From positions 1 through 64,000 of the forward strand of contig JAUNOY010000009.1 in the NCBI GenBank assembly GCA_030536995.1: a stretch of 64,000 nucleotides of DNA, in the 5' to 3' direction. Made by a program: the position numbers and the translations under genes. This DNA comes from Eubacteriales bacterium. GTDB lineage: Bacteria > Bacillota > Clostridia > Lachnospirales > Lachnospiraceae. Below, piece by piece: positions 43,467 through 53,514 of this stretch (position 1 is its first letter; each line of letters opens with the position of its first letter). The notes below the pieces were generated by a model. The model searched no databases and had not been told where the DNA came from. It saw only the letters and a program-made list of their open reading frames with translations.

Positions 43467-44027
43467 TTATCTATGTACCACTCTCTGAAATGCCAGGAAA
43501 ATCTGCATATCAAAGTTTTTTACTTCTTCTATCATTAATTCCATTGTCGTCTGCATATCAAATGCTTTGCGATAGGATCTGTCTGAACTCAGTGCAGCAT
43601 ATACGTCGCATACCCTGAGAATCCTTGCTCCTATAGGAATCTCCTCTCCTGCTTTATTGGAGGGATATCCGCTTCCATCGTAATTCTCATGATGATACAG
43701 GATACTTTCCAGTACAAAATCAGAATATCCCTGATTTTTCAGTTCCTCGTACCCCAGCGTCGAATGCATACGAACAAATTTTAATTCCTCTATAACCAAC
43801 GGGTCTTTCTCCTGACCGTTAATATAGCCGGTAAGTTTGAGTTTTCCGATATCATGAAGCATTCCGGCAATTGCAAGCTCATAACACTGTTCTTCGGAAA
43901 GTCCAAGTTCTTTGGCGACCTCATAGGCAAGATTGCTGACAATCTTACCGTGGTTCAATTCGCCTTCCAGATTAAATTCCAGTATCCGCTTCTGGATGTT
44001 CGGAGTCATCTTTTGTATTGTATTCAA
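43467..44027 (-). CDS. Stand-alone HD-GYP phosphohydrolase
   Basis: A 186-residue protein made of one HD-GYP domain with no receiver or sensor. HDIGKL, the HHENYDGSGYP box and IPIGARILRVCDVYAAL are intact metal- and ligand-binding motifs. HD-GYP enzymes degrade cyclic di-GMP or related nucleotides. It lies between hemZ (17 bases) and hisS (11 bases), so it is made with relA and the synthetases. Activity is inferred from family. Confidence 0.88.
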   Translation of the reverse strand: MNTIQKMTPNIQKRILEFNLEGELNHGKIVSNLAYEVAKELGLSEEQCYELAIAGMLHDIGKLKLTGYINGQEKDPLVIEELKFVRMHSTLGYEELKNQGYSDFVLESILYHHENYDGSGYPSNKAGEEIPIGARILRVCDVYAALSSDRSYRKAFDMQTTMELMIEEVKNFDMQIFLAFQRVVHR

Positions 44028-44044
44028 AACATTCCCTCCTCTAC

Positions 44045-45565
44045 TTATAACCAGGCAGCTATACCTTTCCTTTTTCTGTCAATCATTTCATCAATACGGG
44101 AAATATAATTTGCCACATCTTTTACATTCTCCACACGTTCAATCCTGTTTCCGTGGTCAAAAACCAACTTGGAAGAACCACCTGCGCCAAGTGCGATAAT
44201 TGGTTGCTTTTCCTCCATAATCAGTATATTGTAAATTCCGGCTTTGTCAACCTTTGCATAGCCGACATTCTCAAAATTTCCCTTCATATTTTTCTGACGG
44301 TAGAGATAATACGGCTCCATTCCCATTTCACGGGCAGTTTTCATCGTCAGAGCCATAATCTCCTGATTATTCTCAAAGGTCATTTCCTGATATTTTTCCT
44401 TAAACATATTCAGACGTGCCGCCCGCTTCACTGCAAGCGAATGTACGGTCACGCTGTCAGGATCCAGCCTTCGTATTTCTTCCAATGTGTGTTCTACCAT
44501 GGAAATATCCTCTCCCGGCAAGCCCACAATAAGATCCATGTTAATATTGTTATATCCAAGTTCTCTTGCGATACCAAATGCCCTTTTAGTCTCATCCACT
44601 GTATGACGCCTTCCGATGATCTCCAGTGTCTCCTGATTCATGGTCTGGGGATTGACCGAGATTCTTGTCACAGGAAATTCAGAAAGAGCCTTTAATTTAT
44701 CCTCCGTAATACTGTCCGGTCTCCCTGCTTCCACTGTAAACTCCACAACTCCATCGTAACCGAAGCATTCTCCTACTGTATCAAGAAGTACTCTTAACTG
44801 ATGAGGCTCCAGAGTCGTCGGAGTTCCGCCTCCTATATAAATCGTGTCAAGCTTGCGTCCCCTCATCATTTGCGCTACAGCGCGAACTTCTCTGCACAGA
44901 GCTTCCACATATTCATCAACCCGTTTCTGCCACAGCTTCAGGGGATATGAGCTGAAAGAGCAGTAAAGACAGATGCTTGGACAAAAAGGAATTCCGATAT
45001 AAAGGCTGTAACCATTCTCGTAATCAATATCTTTCAAGATGTCTCTTTCTCTGTTCGCAATTGTAACTGCAAGAGCTGTTTTCTCCGGACTTACCAGATA
45101 TCTGTTACGCAGTTCCTCAGCTGCTTCCTCACTGCTTTTTCCTGACTCAATAAGAGCCATAGCCAGCTTTGCCGGACGAATTCCCGTAAGATTTCCCCAG
45201 GGAAGCTCTCTTCCTGTAAGCTTTACAAGAACCTTATAAAGCGCCATTTTGATGGCATCCTTATTTTTTTTTCGGATACTGCGTCTGCTTTCCTCATCAA
45301 CAGAAGCTTCTTTGTCCTGTGTTTTTTTATCTTTTGAAGAATAGCCGGAAATAACAGAAGCACTTGCTACACCTTTGTGCTCAGAGCTTTCATAGTTGAG
45401 CAGCCAGCTATCCTCATCCCGTTCCACACGGAAGCGGAGGTCATACTCTCCTTCTGTCTCTTCGCAGAAAGTATGGATCTCCGCCTCCGGATAAAACGCT
45501 TTAATCAATTCATATACGTCATGTTCAAATTCTGTGTCAAGAAACACAATACCTATTTTATACAA
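44045..45565 (-). CDS. hemZ: HemZ-type radical SAM coproporphyrinogen dehydrogenase family
   Basis: A 506-residue radical SAM enzyme. The 4Fe-4S motif is CPSICLYC (C-x3-C-x2-C), followed by YIGGGTPTTL. HemZ/HemN proteins oxidise coproporphyrinogen III without oxygen, though some relatives are heme chaperones, and no other heme gene is in view. I choose TTG 45565, which overlaps the MBL stop by 8 nt and has AGAGG upstream; it brings the N-terminus into line with family members. ATG 45586 is the alternative. Confidence 0.85.
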   Translation of the reverse strand: MYKIGIVFLDTEFEHDVYELIKAFYPEAEIHTFCEETEGEYDLRFRVERDEDSWLLNYESSEHKGVASASVISGYSSKDKKTQDKEASVDEESRRSIRKKNKDAIKMALYKVLVKLTGRELPWGNLTGIRPAKLAMALIESGKSSEEAAEELRNRYLVSPEKTALAVTIANRERDILKDIDYENGYSLYIGIPFCPSICLYCSFSSYPLKLWQKRVDEYVEALCREVRAVAQMMRGRKLDTIYIGGGTPTTLEPHQLRVLLDTVGECFGYDGVVEFTVEAGRPDSITEDKLKALSEFPVTRISVNPQTMNQETLEIIGRRHTVDETKRAFGIARELGYNNINMDLIVGLPGEDISMVEHTLEEIRRLDPDSVTVHSLAVKRAARLNMFKEKYQEMTFENNQEIMALTMKTAREMGMEPYYLYRQKNMKGNFENVGYAKVDKAGIYNILIMEEKQPIIALGAGGSSKLVFDHGNRIERVENVKDVANYISRIDEMIDRKRKGIAAWL

Positions 45566-46184
45566 ATGGATTATACCTCTTTTCATATCCAATGGTCGTT
45601 GCCGCATCGTGCCCCGGATAAACATCCGTCTCTTCCGGAAGGGATTCCAGAAGCTTGTGAAGGCTTCTCACAATCTCAGCCGTGCTTCCTCCCGGGAAAT
45701 CTGTTCTTCCTACCGAACCGTAAAACAGGGTATCTCCGCTGAACAAAATTCCCTCCTCACGGATATAATAACAGCAGCTTCCTTTCGTATGTCCGGGTGT
45801 ATGAATCATCTGAACAGAGAAACCTGCCGCCTCAAAAACATCCAGGTCATTTAAAAATCTGTCCGGCTTCACAGAACATCCCTCTCCATAATAAGCAGTC
45901 ATATTTACTGACGGCTCACGAAGCATCTCTTCTTCCTGACGACAGGCATATATGGGAATCTTATATTTCTCCTTTACCTCATTGGCTGCCAGGATATGGT
46001 CAAAATGACCGTGTGTAAGAAGAATACCCACCGGCTTGCCGTTCATCTGGGAAACCTGCTGAAAAATCTTCTCTGCATTGGCTGCCGGATCTACGATAAG
46101 AAGCTCCCCTGTCTCTTTATTCTGTAAAAAATAACAGTTGGTATATACCGAACCAAGGATACATTTCTGTAATTCTGATTTCAT
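45558..46184 (-). CDS. MBL-fold hydrolase, glyoxalase II-like
   Basis: A 208-residue metallo-beta-lactamase fold enzyme. Metal ligands appear in THGHFDH, HTPGHTKGS, FSGDTLFYGSVGRTDF and YPGHDAATT. The family hydrolyses thioesters such as acylglutathione or related thiols; a clostridium without glutathione would use another thiol. It is 69 bases after relA and coupled to hemZ, an order conserved in clostridia. Confidence 0.9.
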   Translation of the reverse strand: MKSELQKCILGSVYTNCYFLQNKETGELLIVDPAANAEKIFQQVSQMNGKPVGILLTHGHFDHILAANEVKEKYKIPIYACRQEEEMLREPSVNMTAYYGEGCSVKPDRFLNDLDVFEAAGFSVQMIHTPGHTKGSCCYYIREEGILFSGDTLFYGSVGRTDFPGGSTAEIVRSLHKLLESLPEETDVYPGHDAATTIGYEKRYNPFV

Positions 46185-46253
46185 TTCACTGTTCCTTTCT
46201 GATTACCGTTCAATCGATTCTCAGTAACCTTTTCCGAAAACGTACAGGGAACT

Positions 46254-48584
46254 TTATCCCCTTGTACGCTCTACATCTATGATGCTGTCTACCTGGCGAA
46301 TCTTTTCAATCAGAGAATTCAGTTCTTCTTTGCTTGTCACTTCAAAACTGAGCGAAATTGTCGCTTTTTCCTGCTTGCTGATACGGCTGTTCATACTGCG
46401 GACATCAATCTTTCTCTCTGTAAGGATTTTGGAAAGATCAACCAGAATACCCGTACGATTGTTCGCATAAATCTGAATCTCCGCCATATATTTCTCAGAA
46501 GCTTTCGCTGCTTCCGGACGCTGCCATTCCGCTTCTATCAAACGGCTTCTGTCAATTTCAGACATATTCAGAACATTAACACAGTCTGTACGGTGTATTG
46601 TAATTCCTCGTCCTCTTGTGACAAAGCCCACGATTTCATCTCCCGGAATCGGGCTGCAGCATTTAGAAAAACGTACTGCAACATCATGAATCCCCTTAAC
46701 CACAATACCGCTCTTACTCTTGGCAATGTGAAGCTTATCCTGATTCTCAGATGCAGCCTCGAGAACCTGTTCATCTGTAAGATTCTTCTTCGTCTCTTTA
46801 TCATAGGCTTCCATCAGTTTATTAAATACCTGACCTTCTTTCAGACCGCCATGTCCGATTGCGGCAAGTACAGATTCCCAGTCACGGAAGCCGTATTTGC
46901 GCATAACAGCTTCAAGATACTGGTTTTTTGTATAATTGCTGATTTTATAGCCTTTTGCCTTTGCATACTGGGCAAGCATCTCCTTACCCTTTAAAATATT
47001 ATCCTCTTTTAATTCCTTCTTAAACCACTGGTTAATCTTATTTTTTGCCTGTGTACTCTTAACCAGTTTCAGCCAGTCGCGGCTTGGCCCCTGTGAATTC
47101 TGAGAAGTGATAATCTCGATTCTGTCTCCATTTTGAATCTGATATTCGATGGGAACAAGCTTCCCGTTGACTCTCGCGCCGACCATCTTATTTCCTACTG
47201 CACTATGTACACAGTAGGCGAAATCAATAGGGGTGGAACCATTAGGCAGTGTTTTTACATCTCCCTGAGGAGTAAAACAGTAGACACTGTCTGCAAAAAG
47301 ATCGAGGTCATTTTTGAGAAGGCTCATAAATTCTCTGTTATCAGACATGTCTCTCTGCCACTCCAGAATCTGGCGCAGCCAGTTCAGCTTCTCTTCCTCA
47401 CTCTTGCCTACAGGCGCCTTACCGTCTGATGTTTCTTTATATTTCCAGTGTGCTGCAATACCGTATTCTGCTGTACGATGCATTTCGTAGGTACGGATCT
47501 GTATCTCAAAAGGCTGTCCGTTAGGACCGATCAGGGTCGTGTGGAGAGACTGATACATATTTGGTTTCGGCATTGCGATATAGTCTTTAAATCGTCCGGG
47601 AATCGGCTTATACATCTCATGGATAACTCCAAGAGCAGCATAACAGTCTTTCACAGAATCAACAAGGATACGAACTGCAAAGAGATCGTAAATCTGATCA
47701 ATGGTCTTATCCTGATTGACCATTTTTTTATAAATACTGAAAAAATGCTTGATACGTCCATCTACCTGCGCATCAATATTTGCATCTTCCATATGTTGTT
47801 TTACCTGCTGGACAATAGAACTCACAAATTTCTGACGCTCGCTTTTACGCAGAGCAACTTTTTCAACCAGATCATAGTAAACGTCCGGCTTCAGATATTT
47901 CAGGGAAAGGTCGTCGAGTTCTACTTTCACTTTAGAAATACCGAGACGCTGGGCTATCGGTGCATAAATATCCATTGTCTCTCTCGCTTTTTCCTGCTGC
48001 TTCTCAGGGCGCATATACTGCAATGTTCTCATGTTATGGAGACGGTCTGCCAGTTTGATCAGGATAACACGGATATCCTTTGCCATGGCAAGAAACATTT
48101 TTCTTAAATTCTCAGCCTGTACCTCTACCTTATCCGCAGAATAAGATAACTGCCCCAATTTGGTAACGCCGTCCACAAGAAGCGCTACCTCCGGACTGAA
48201 TCTGTCAGACACTTCCTCCACAGTCATCCAGGTATCTTCTACTGCATCGTGGAGAAGTCCTGCTACAATCGTCTCCTTATCAAGCTCCAGATCCGCCAAG
48301 ATAATCGCTACACAAAGAGGATGGATAATGTAAGGCTCACCGGATTTTCTTTTCTGGTCTTTATGGGCGTCACTGGCAATTTCATATGCTCTCTGTATCA
48401 TCGAAATATCTGTTGACGGATGATATTTGCGCACACTTTTAATCAGTTCCTCATATAATACCTCAGGTGCTGTAAAATCATGCATGGATTTCACCGCCGC
48501 GTCCGCCCGTTTCACGGAATCAATTTTCGCCTGTTCTGTCTGCGCAGCATTTTTTTTATTTTCTGTACTTTTTGTCTCTGCCAT
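46254..48584 (-). CDS. relA: Bifunctional (p)ppGpp synthetase/hydrolase
   Basis: A 776-residue Rel enzyme controlling the stringent response. The hydrolase HD domain has HDAVEDT; the synthetase has YQSLHTTLIGPNGQPFEIQ; a TGS domain (VYCFTPQGDVKTLPNGSTP), a zinc-finger/helical region (SKCCSPIPGD) and a C-terminal ACT domain follow. Both active sites look intact. ATG 48584 has AGGTG upstream; an earlier Met at 48638 would overlap apt. Second gene of the apt operon. Confidence 0.96.
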   Translation of the reverse strand: MAETKSTENKKNAAQTEQAKIDSVKRADAAVKSMHDFTAPEVLYEELIKSVRKYHPSTDISMIQRAYEIASDAHKDQKRKSGEPYIIHPLCVAIILADLELDKETIVAGLLHDAVEDTWMTVEEVSDRFSPEVALLVDGVTKLGQLSYSADKVEVQAENLRKMFLAMAKDIRVILIKLADRLHNMRTLQYMRPEKQQEKARETMDIYAPIAQRLGISKVKVELDDLSLKYLKPDVYYDLVEKVALRKSERQKFVSSIVQQVKQHMEDANIDAQVDGRIKHFFSIYKKMVNQDKTIDQIYDLFAVRILVDSVKDCYAALGVIHEMYKPIPGRFKDYIAMPKPNMYQSLHTTLIGPNGQPFEIQIRTYEMHRTAEYGIAAHWKYKETSDGKAPVGKSEEEKLNWLRQILEWQRDMSDNREFMSLLKNDLDLFADSVYCFTPQGDVKTLPNGSTPIDFAYCVHSAVGNKMVGARVNGKLVPIEYQIQNGDRIEIITSQNSQGPSRDWLKLVKSTQAKNKINQWFKKELKEDNILKGKEMLAQYAKAKGYKISNYTKNQYLEAVMRKYGFRDWESVLAAIGHGGLKEGQVFNKLMEAYDKETKKNLTDEQVLEAASENQDKLHIAKSKSGIVVKGIHDVAVRFSKCCSPIPGDEIVGFVTRGRGITIHRTDCVNVLNMSEIDRSRLIEAEWQRPEAAKASEKYMAEIQIYANNRTGILVDLSKILTERKIDVRSMNSRISKQEKATISLSFEVTSKEELNSLIEKIRQVDSIIDVERTRG

Positions 48585-48618
48585 ATGTTTCACCTGCCTA
48601 TACACAATCTGCTGTGCT

Positions 48619-49143
48619 TTATTTTCCTTCGTATACAATTACGGATTCAACATCATATTTCGCCAGACGTTCTCTTCCCTTAAGTCCGGCAAGCTCCATG
48701 AGGAAAACAATTTTTACCACTTCTCCTCCAAGCTCCTCCACCAGCTTTACTGCTGCTTCAATGGTTCCTCCTGTCGCAATAAGGTCATCAATGATAGCAA
48801 CCTTCTGCCCCGGTTTGATAGAATCCCTGTGCATTTCAATCTCTGCACTTCCGTATTCAAGGTCATAACTCATAGATACCGTTTCACAGGGGAGTTTGCC
48901 TTTTTTACGTACCGGAACAAATGGTTTATGAAGATTATACGCGATAGGTACGCCAAAAATAAATCCTCTTGATTCTGTACCGACAATCACATCCACATCT
49001 GTATCTTTCAAAAAGTCCTGCATGGAATCAATTGCAAGCTGCAGACCGTCTGCATCCTGCAGGATACTTGTCACATCACGGAAAATAATACCCGGTTCCG
49101 GAAAATCCGGAATACTTCTAACGTATTCTTCTATTTTTTTCAT
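48619..49143 (-). CDS. apt: Adenine phosphoribosyltransferase
   Basis: A 174-residue purine-salvage enzyme that makes AMP from adenine and PRPP. The PRPP-binding loop is VAIIDDLIATGGTIEA, and FPEPGIIFRDVT and GTESRGFIFG are family motifs. First gene of a seven-gene operon ending at aspS, with a promoter at 49196-49224. Confidence 0.96.
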   Translation of the reverse strand: MKKIEEYVRSIPDFPEPGIIFRDVTSILQDADGLQLAIDSMQDFLKDTDVDVIVGTESRGFIFGVPIAYNLHKPFVPVRKKGKLPCETVSMSYDLEYGSAEIEMHRDSIKPGQKVAIIDDLIATGGTIEAAVKLVEELGGEVVKIVFLMELAGLKGRERLAKYDVESVIVYEGK

Positions 49144-49195
49144 ATCTGTCTCCTTATCTCTGAACAGTTAAAACTTATCATAATAAATAATGTAT

Positions 49196-49224
49196 AGTAT
49201 ACCACTTTTTTTTTCCAGAATCAA
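49196..49224 (-). promoter_or_regulatory. Promoter of the apt-aspS operon
   Basis: On the minus strand TTGATT (rc of 49219-49224), 17-nt spacer, TATACT (rc of 49196-49201). A weak hairpin (GCGAACCC/GGGTTTGC) just upstream may partly end recJ transcripts. Confidence 0.75.
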
Positions 49225-49251
49225 TGCAAACCCGACAGGGTTCGCATCTTT

Positions 49252-50964
49252 TCAACAGTAGTTCTGTATTACAATCTGAAGATTTTCCTTTCCCATATAC
49301 CGGTTAATCTCCGGATAATAGGTAACAGAGATAGTTTCTCTGCTTTTTGCAAACCGTATAAATTCTTCTGCTTCTCCGAAATACATTCCATCTATCACCG
49401 CACTGGTTTCATCCATAAGGCGCAGTTTTGCCACATTTCGATTTTTGCCCAAAATCCTGCTTTCTAAAACACGAAGATTTTTCTGGGCAAATAATGGCTT
49501 GGTATTTCCCTTTCCAAACGGCTCAAGAAGACTTATTTCCTCCACCAGATTTTTTGTGATATACGAAATCGGCATAGGAACGTCAATGGTAACCTTCGGT
49601 CGGAGATCCTCCTCTGTTAGAGTACAGTTTTCATTGAGTCTCCGTCTTAAAAGATCCACGTTTTCTTCCTCCACAGACAGCCCCGCCGCCATTGGATGTC
49701 CCCCGAACTGTACCATAAGTTCTGCGCATTTGACCAGCTCTTCAAACATCGAATATCCTTCTATCGAGCGTCCGCTTCCCTTCACACAGGTTTCCCCCTT
49801 CGTCAGAACAAAGGAAGGTTTGTTATATTTTTCTCTGATTCGTCCTGCTATAATCCCGGCCAGACTCTCATGGCAATCCGGAAGATACACTACAAGAACC
49901 CTGTCATTTTTAAGTTCTGTCGTTTCTACCTGCTCTATGGCATCTTCCTTTCCCTTCTCTGTCAAAGCCTTCCTGCTCTCATTCAAAGCAGTGAGATCTC
50001 CTGCAAGCCTCGCAGCCTCGTCTTCATCTTCTGTGTTCAACAGCGCCAGAGAACGGGCTGCAGTATCAAGACGTCCGCTGGCATTGATGCAGGGACCAAG
50101 AACAAATCCCACATGATAGGAGGTTATTCTGCTGCCGCCCAGTCCATTTGTATGTATCAGGGCCCGAAGACCTTTATTTTTTGTTTCGGCAAGGCGTTTC
50201 AGTCCTTCTTTGACAAGAATTCTGTTTTCCCCCTGAAGGTCCATTACATCGCCGACTGTTGCGATTGCAGCCAGCTCCAGATAATCCTCCAGCTCTGTTT
50301 CCGATATCCCGAACCTGTCATAAAGAGCTGTTATCAGCTTAAAAGCCACGACTGCACCGCAGATTTTTTTATTGGGATAACAACAGTCCGGCTGCTTCGG
50401 GTTGATAACTGCGTCTGCCAGAGGAAGAATCAGTTCCCGTCCGTTTTCTGTTTCCCTATATGGAATTTCATGGTGATCTGTAATTATCACAGTCAGACCT
50501 TTTTCCTTTGCAGTCTGTATTTCCTGCGCTGCGGCAATCCCATTATCGCAGGTAACAATCGTGTCAACTCCGTCTTCTGCCGCTTTCTCAATAAGATGTG
50601 CGCGGATACCGTAACCGTCTGCAACCCTGTCCGGAATATAGGTGTCAACTTCTGCTCCAACCCTTTTTAATCCTTTCAAAAGAATATAGGTAGAGGTCAC
50701 TCCGTCAATATCATAATCGCCGATAATCCGGATTTTTACATGGTCATGGATTTTTTTTTCAAGAATTCCCACTGCTTTTTCGATATCCTTTAAAAGCCAG
50801 GGTGAGGGCAGATCATCAAGCCCTCCATAAAGGTACTTTCGTATTTCTTCCTCCTCAATCACATCACGATTTCTTATAAGACGCGCAACCACCTGATCAA
50901 TCCCAAATTTTTCTCCAATTCCCGCGAAATCTGCACGCTTCGCAGTCAATACCCACTTTTCCAT
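49252..50964 (-). CDS. recJ: Single-strand DNA exonuclease RecJ
   Basis: A 570-residue DHH-superfamily 5'-3' exonuclease used in recombination and repair. DHH motifs: IGDYDIDGVTS, TCDNGIAA, ITDHHE; the DHHA1 region has GRSIEGYSMFE and FGGHPMAAG. The start at 50964 has AGGAGGAG upstream; a much longer upstream reading overlaps secDF and is rejected. It lies between secDF and apt, the conserved clostridial order. Confidence 0.95.
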   Translation of the reverse strand: MEKWVLTAKRADFAGIGEKFGIDQVVARLIRNRDVIEEEEIRKYLYGGLDDLPSPWLLKDIEKAVGILEKKIHDHVKIRIIGDYDIDGVTSTYILLKGLKRVGAEVDTYIPDRVADGYGIRAHLIEKAAEDGVDTIVTCDNGIAAAQEIQTAKEKGLTVIITDHHEIPYRETENGRELILPLADAVINPKQPDCCYPNKKICGAVVAFKLITALYDRFGISETELEDYLELAAIATVGDVMDLQGENRILVKEGLKRLAETKNKGLRALIHTNGLGGSRITSYHVGFVLGPCINASGRLDTAARSLALLNTEDEDEAARLAGDLTALNESRKALTEKGKEDAIEQVETTELKNDRVLVVYLPDCHESLAGIIAGRIREKYNKPSFVLTKGETCVKGSGRSIEGYSMFEELVKCAELMVQFGGHPMAAGLSVEEENVDLLRRRLNENCTLTEEDLRPKVTIDVPMPISYITKNLVEEISLLEPFGKGNTKPLFAQKNLRVLESRILGKNRNVAKLRLMDETSAVIDGMYFGEAEEFIRFAKSRETISVTYYPEINRYMGKENLQIVIQNYC

Positions 50965-51040
50965 TATACTCCTCCTGCTGTTTTCTCTTCTGCTTTTCAA
51001 AATACAGGAAAACTCTCCCCGGAAAACTTCCTGTAATTTG

Positions 51041-51073
51041 AAAAACATCCCGAGATATAAAATACCCCGGGAT
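51041..51073 (-). terminator. Terminator after secDF
   Basis: ATCCCG pairs with CGGGAT around a 15-nt AT-rich loop, followed on the minus strand by GTTTTT. The stem is short, so read-through into recJ is likely. Confidence 0.6.
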
Positions 51074-51082
51074 TGTTTTATC

Positions 51083-53476
51083 TTATTTTTCTTCGTTCTT
51101 TGCCGCTTCCTGTGCTGCAAGACGTTCTGCTACTCTTTTTCTGTTTTTTTTCTTCGGCTGGTTCGGGTCAGCTTTCGGAGCTTCCTGCACATTTTTCTTT
51201 CCGGCTGTATTCTTTGTTGCCTGAGCAGGTCCTGCAACCGCTTTTACAGGCTGTGCATTTCCTGTAAATTTCTTTCTCATCACATACCACATTGCACCGG
51301 TGATACATACGGATGAATAAGCGCCTACAAGAATACCTACCATAAGAGGAGCTGCGAACTCACGGATGGAAGATACACCCATGATATAAAGCACTGCTAC
51401 CATAACGAAGGTTGTGAAAGAAGTATAAATACTTCTTGTTAATGTCTGTGTGATACTTGCATTTACCACATCCTCAAGTACATCGAGACGTTTGCTTCCG
51501 TGAAGATTCTCGCGGATACGGTCAAAGATGACGATTGTTGCATTGATGGAGTAACCTACAATTGTAAGCATACATGCAATAAACGTGTTACCTACGGAAA
51601 CTCTTGCAAGAGCATAGAATGCAAGTACAACAAGTACATCGTGAAGAAGCGCAAATACCGCACTGCTTGCAAAACGGATATCTTTAAATCTGAACCAGAT
51701 GTAAAGAAGCATGCAGATTGTCGCTACGATAACGGCGATTGCCGCATCCTTACGCATCTCATTACTTACTGTAGCAGAAATGTTATCTGCGGAAATCAGT
51801 TTCTCATCTACATCAAAATTCTCAACAAGAGCCTTATTTAACGCTTCACGCTCATCAAGGTCAAGAGAACGTGTCTTGATGATTACCTGATTGGAGCCGA
51901 CAACCTTGGTAGGCTGAACATTTTTATCACCTGTCACTTTTTCTACTACAGGAACTACCTCAGAGTCAATGGTCTTAATGTCCATGTCTTCGTTAAAGGT
52001 AACATTTGTAGCTGTACCGCCTGAGAAATCAAGGCTGTAGTTCAGCGCTTTCTTGCCCATCTGCTGGTTCACAAGCATGAGAATCGGACCGCTGAGTACA
52101 AGGAGCAGTGAAAGGATAAAGAATACTTTTCTCTTTCCAAGGAACTGAATTGCTTTTCTTTCTACTGTTCTTCCGTAGAATTTTTCATCGCGGACACCCA
52201 CTGCGTAAAGTGCATACATGATTACTCTGGAAACAACCAGGGCTGTAAACATGGAAATGACAATACCGAGTGCAAGTGTATAAGCAAAACCTTTTACTGT
52301 ACCGGAACCAAGCCACATCAGCACGAGCGCCGCAATAAGAGTTGTGATATTTCCATCGAAAATTGCGGAAAACGCTTTGCTGAAACCTGCTTTAATGGCA
52401 TTTCTTACGGAAGTTCCTGCGCCGATTTCCTCACGGATACGCGCATAGATAATTACATTGGCATCTACCGCCATACCGATACCGAGAATAATACCTGCAA
52501 TACCCGGAAGCGTAAGGGTAATGTCAAATGCGTTCAAAGTAATCAGCATCAGCGCTGTATAGAAAATCAGGGCAATGGATGCCACAGCGCCCGGAACGCG
52601 GTATACAAATATCATAAACAGAATTACGATTGCAAGACCAATTGCTGCCGCTTTTACGCTTGTTGCAATCGCTTCCTCTCCAAGCTGTGCTGCTACAACG
52701 CTGGAACGGAGTTCTTCCAGTTCCAGACTCAGAGAACCGATACGGATATAAGAAGCAAGCGACTGTGCCTCCTCAAGGCTTCCCATTCCATCGATCTGTG
52801 CTTTTCCATCAGGAATAGCTGTTTTTACATTCGGAGCGCTTACTACATTATTATCGTAAATAATGGCAATCTGTTTGCCGATATTCTTTTCTGTAGCTTC
52901 TGCAAATTTCTTTTTTCCATCCTCTGTAAGAGTCAGGCTGACTGCGTATTCTTTGGAACCTGTTGTCTGATCCTGGAATGCGCCGCCTTCTGCTGCTGCC
53001 ACATCGTAGCCCTCCAGCACAACGCTTCCTGCTTCTCTGATCTCATCTAAGTCTCTTGCAAGAACGTAGCCTGTTTCGCCCAGAGTGATATTTTCATTTC
53101 CCTCTTCATCTGCTGCTTCGACAAAGCACAGAGAACCCGGCTTTCCTAATTCAGCAAGAATCGCATTGGCATCTGTAACACCCGGGATTGCTACGTTGAT
53201 ACGGTCAGTTCCCTCTTTTGTTACCTGTGCCTCTGTACTGTACTGATCAACACGTTTCTGCAGCTTGTAAATGGTATCCGCCATATCTTCGCTGCTTGGA
53301 TTACTTTCCTTGGTCTGGTATGTAATGCTGACACCGCCTGCAAGATCGAGACCTGTTTTAATGTTCTTCGCTGCACCTGTGCCTGTAGGTCCTAAGCCCA
53401 CTGCGGCTGTGTAGCAGAAAAACACGGTAAGGATCGCGGTGAGCAGAAGCACTACAACTCCTCTACTTTTTTTCAT
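51083..53476 (-). CDS. secDF: Fused SecDF protein-export protein
   Basis: A 797-residue fused SecD-SecF, which uses the proton gradient to complete Sec export. SecD part: N-terminal helix, GLDLAGGVSITY, large extracytoplasmic domain, and six helices including IILGIGMAVDANVIIYARI. SecF part from about residue 447 with YSLDFSGGTATNV and MLTIVGYSINATIVIFDRI. The C-terminus is a basic cytoplasmic tail. It begins 38 bases after scfB, the classic SCIFF setting. Confidence 0.96.
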   Translation of the reverse strand: MKKSRGVVVLLLTAILTVFFCYTAAVGLGPTGTGAAKNIKTGLDLAGGVSITYQTKESNPSSEDMADTIYKLQKRVDQYSTEAQVTKEGTDRINVAIPGVTDANAILAELGKPGSLCFVEAADEEGNENITLGETGYVLARDLDEIREAGSVVLEGYDVAAAEGGAFQDQTTGSKEYAVSLTLTEDGKKKFAEATEKNIGKQIAIIYDNNVVSAPNVKTAIPDGKAQIDGMGSLEEAQSLASYIRIGSLSLELEELRSSVVAAQLGEEAIATSVKAAAIGLAIVILFMIFVYRVPGAVASIALIFYTALMLITLNAFDITLTLPGIAGIILGIGMAVDANVIIYARIREEIGAGTSVRNAIKAGFSKAFSAIFDGNITTLIAALVLMWLGSGTVKGFAYTLALGIVISMFTALVVSRVIMYALYAVGVRDEKFYGRTVERKAIQFLGKRKVFFILSLLLVLSGPILMLVNQQMGKKALNYSLDFSGGTATNVTFNEDMDIKTIDSEVVPVVEKVTGDKNVQPTKVVGSNQVIIKTRSLDLDEREALNKALVENFDVDEKLISADNISATVSNEMRKDAAIAVIVATICMLLYIWFRFKDIRFASSAVFALLHDVLVVLAFYALARVSVGNTFIACMLTIVGYSINATIVIFDRIRENLHGSKRLDVLEDVVNASITQTLTRSIYTSFTTFVMVAVLYIMGVSSIREFAAPLMVGILVGAYSSVCITGAMWYVMRKKFTGNAQPVKAVAGPAQATKNTAGKKNVQEAPKADPNQPKKKNRKRVAERLAAQEAAKNEEK

Positions 53477-53514
53477 TGTTTTTCCCTTCTTTTAATGCAT
53501 TAGTCCGCAAAGGC

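Noticed and set aside
47448-48107. Plus-strand open frame of 219 codons
   Set aside because: Antisense shadow of relA.
49696-50670. Plus-strand open frame of 324 codons
   Set aside because: Antisense shadow of recJ, cysteine- and serine-rich without domain motifs.
50965-51120. In-frame upstream extension of recJ
   Set aside because: It overlaps the secDF end, lacks a ribosome site, and AGGAGGAG precedes the internal ATG 50964.
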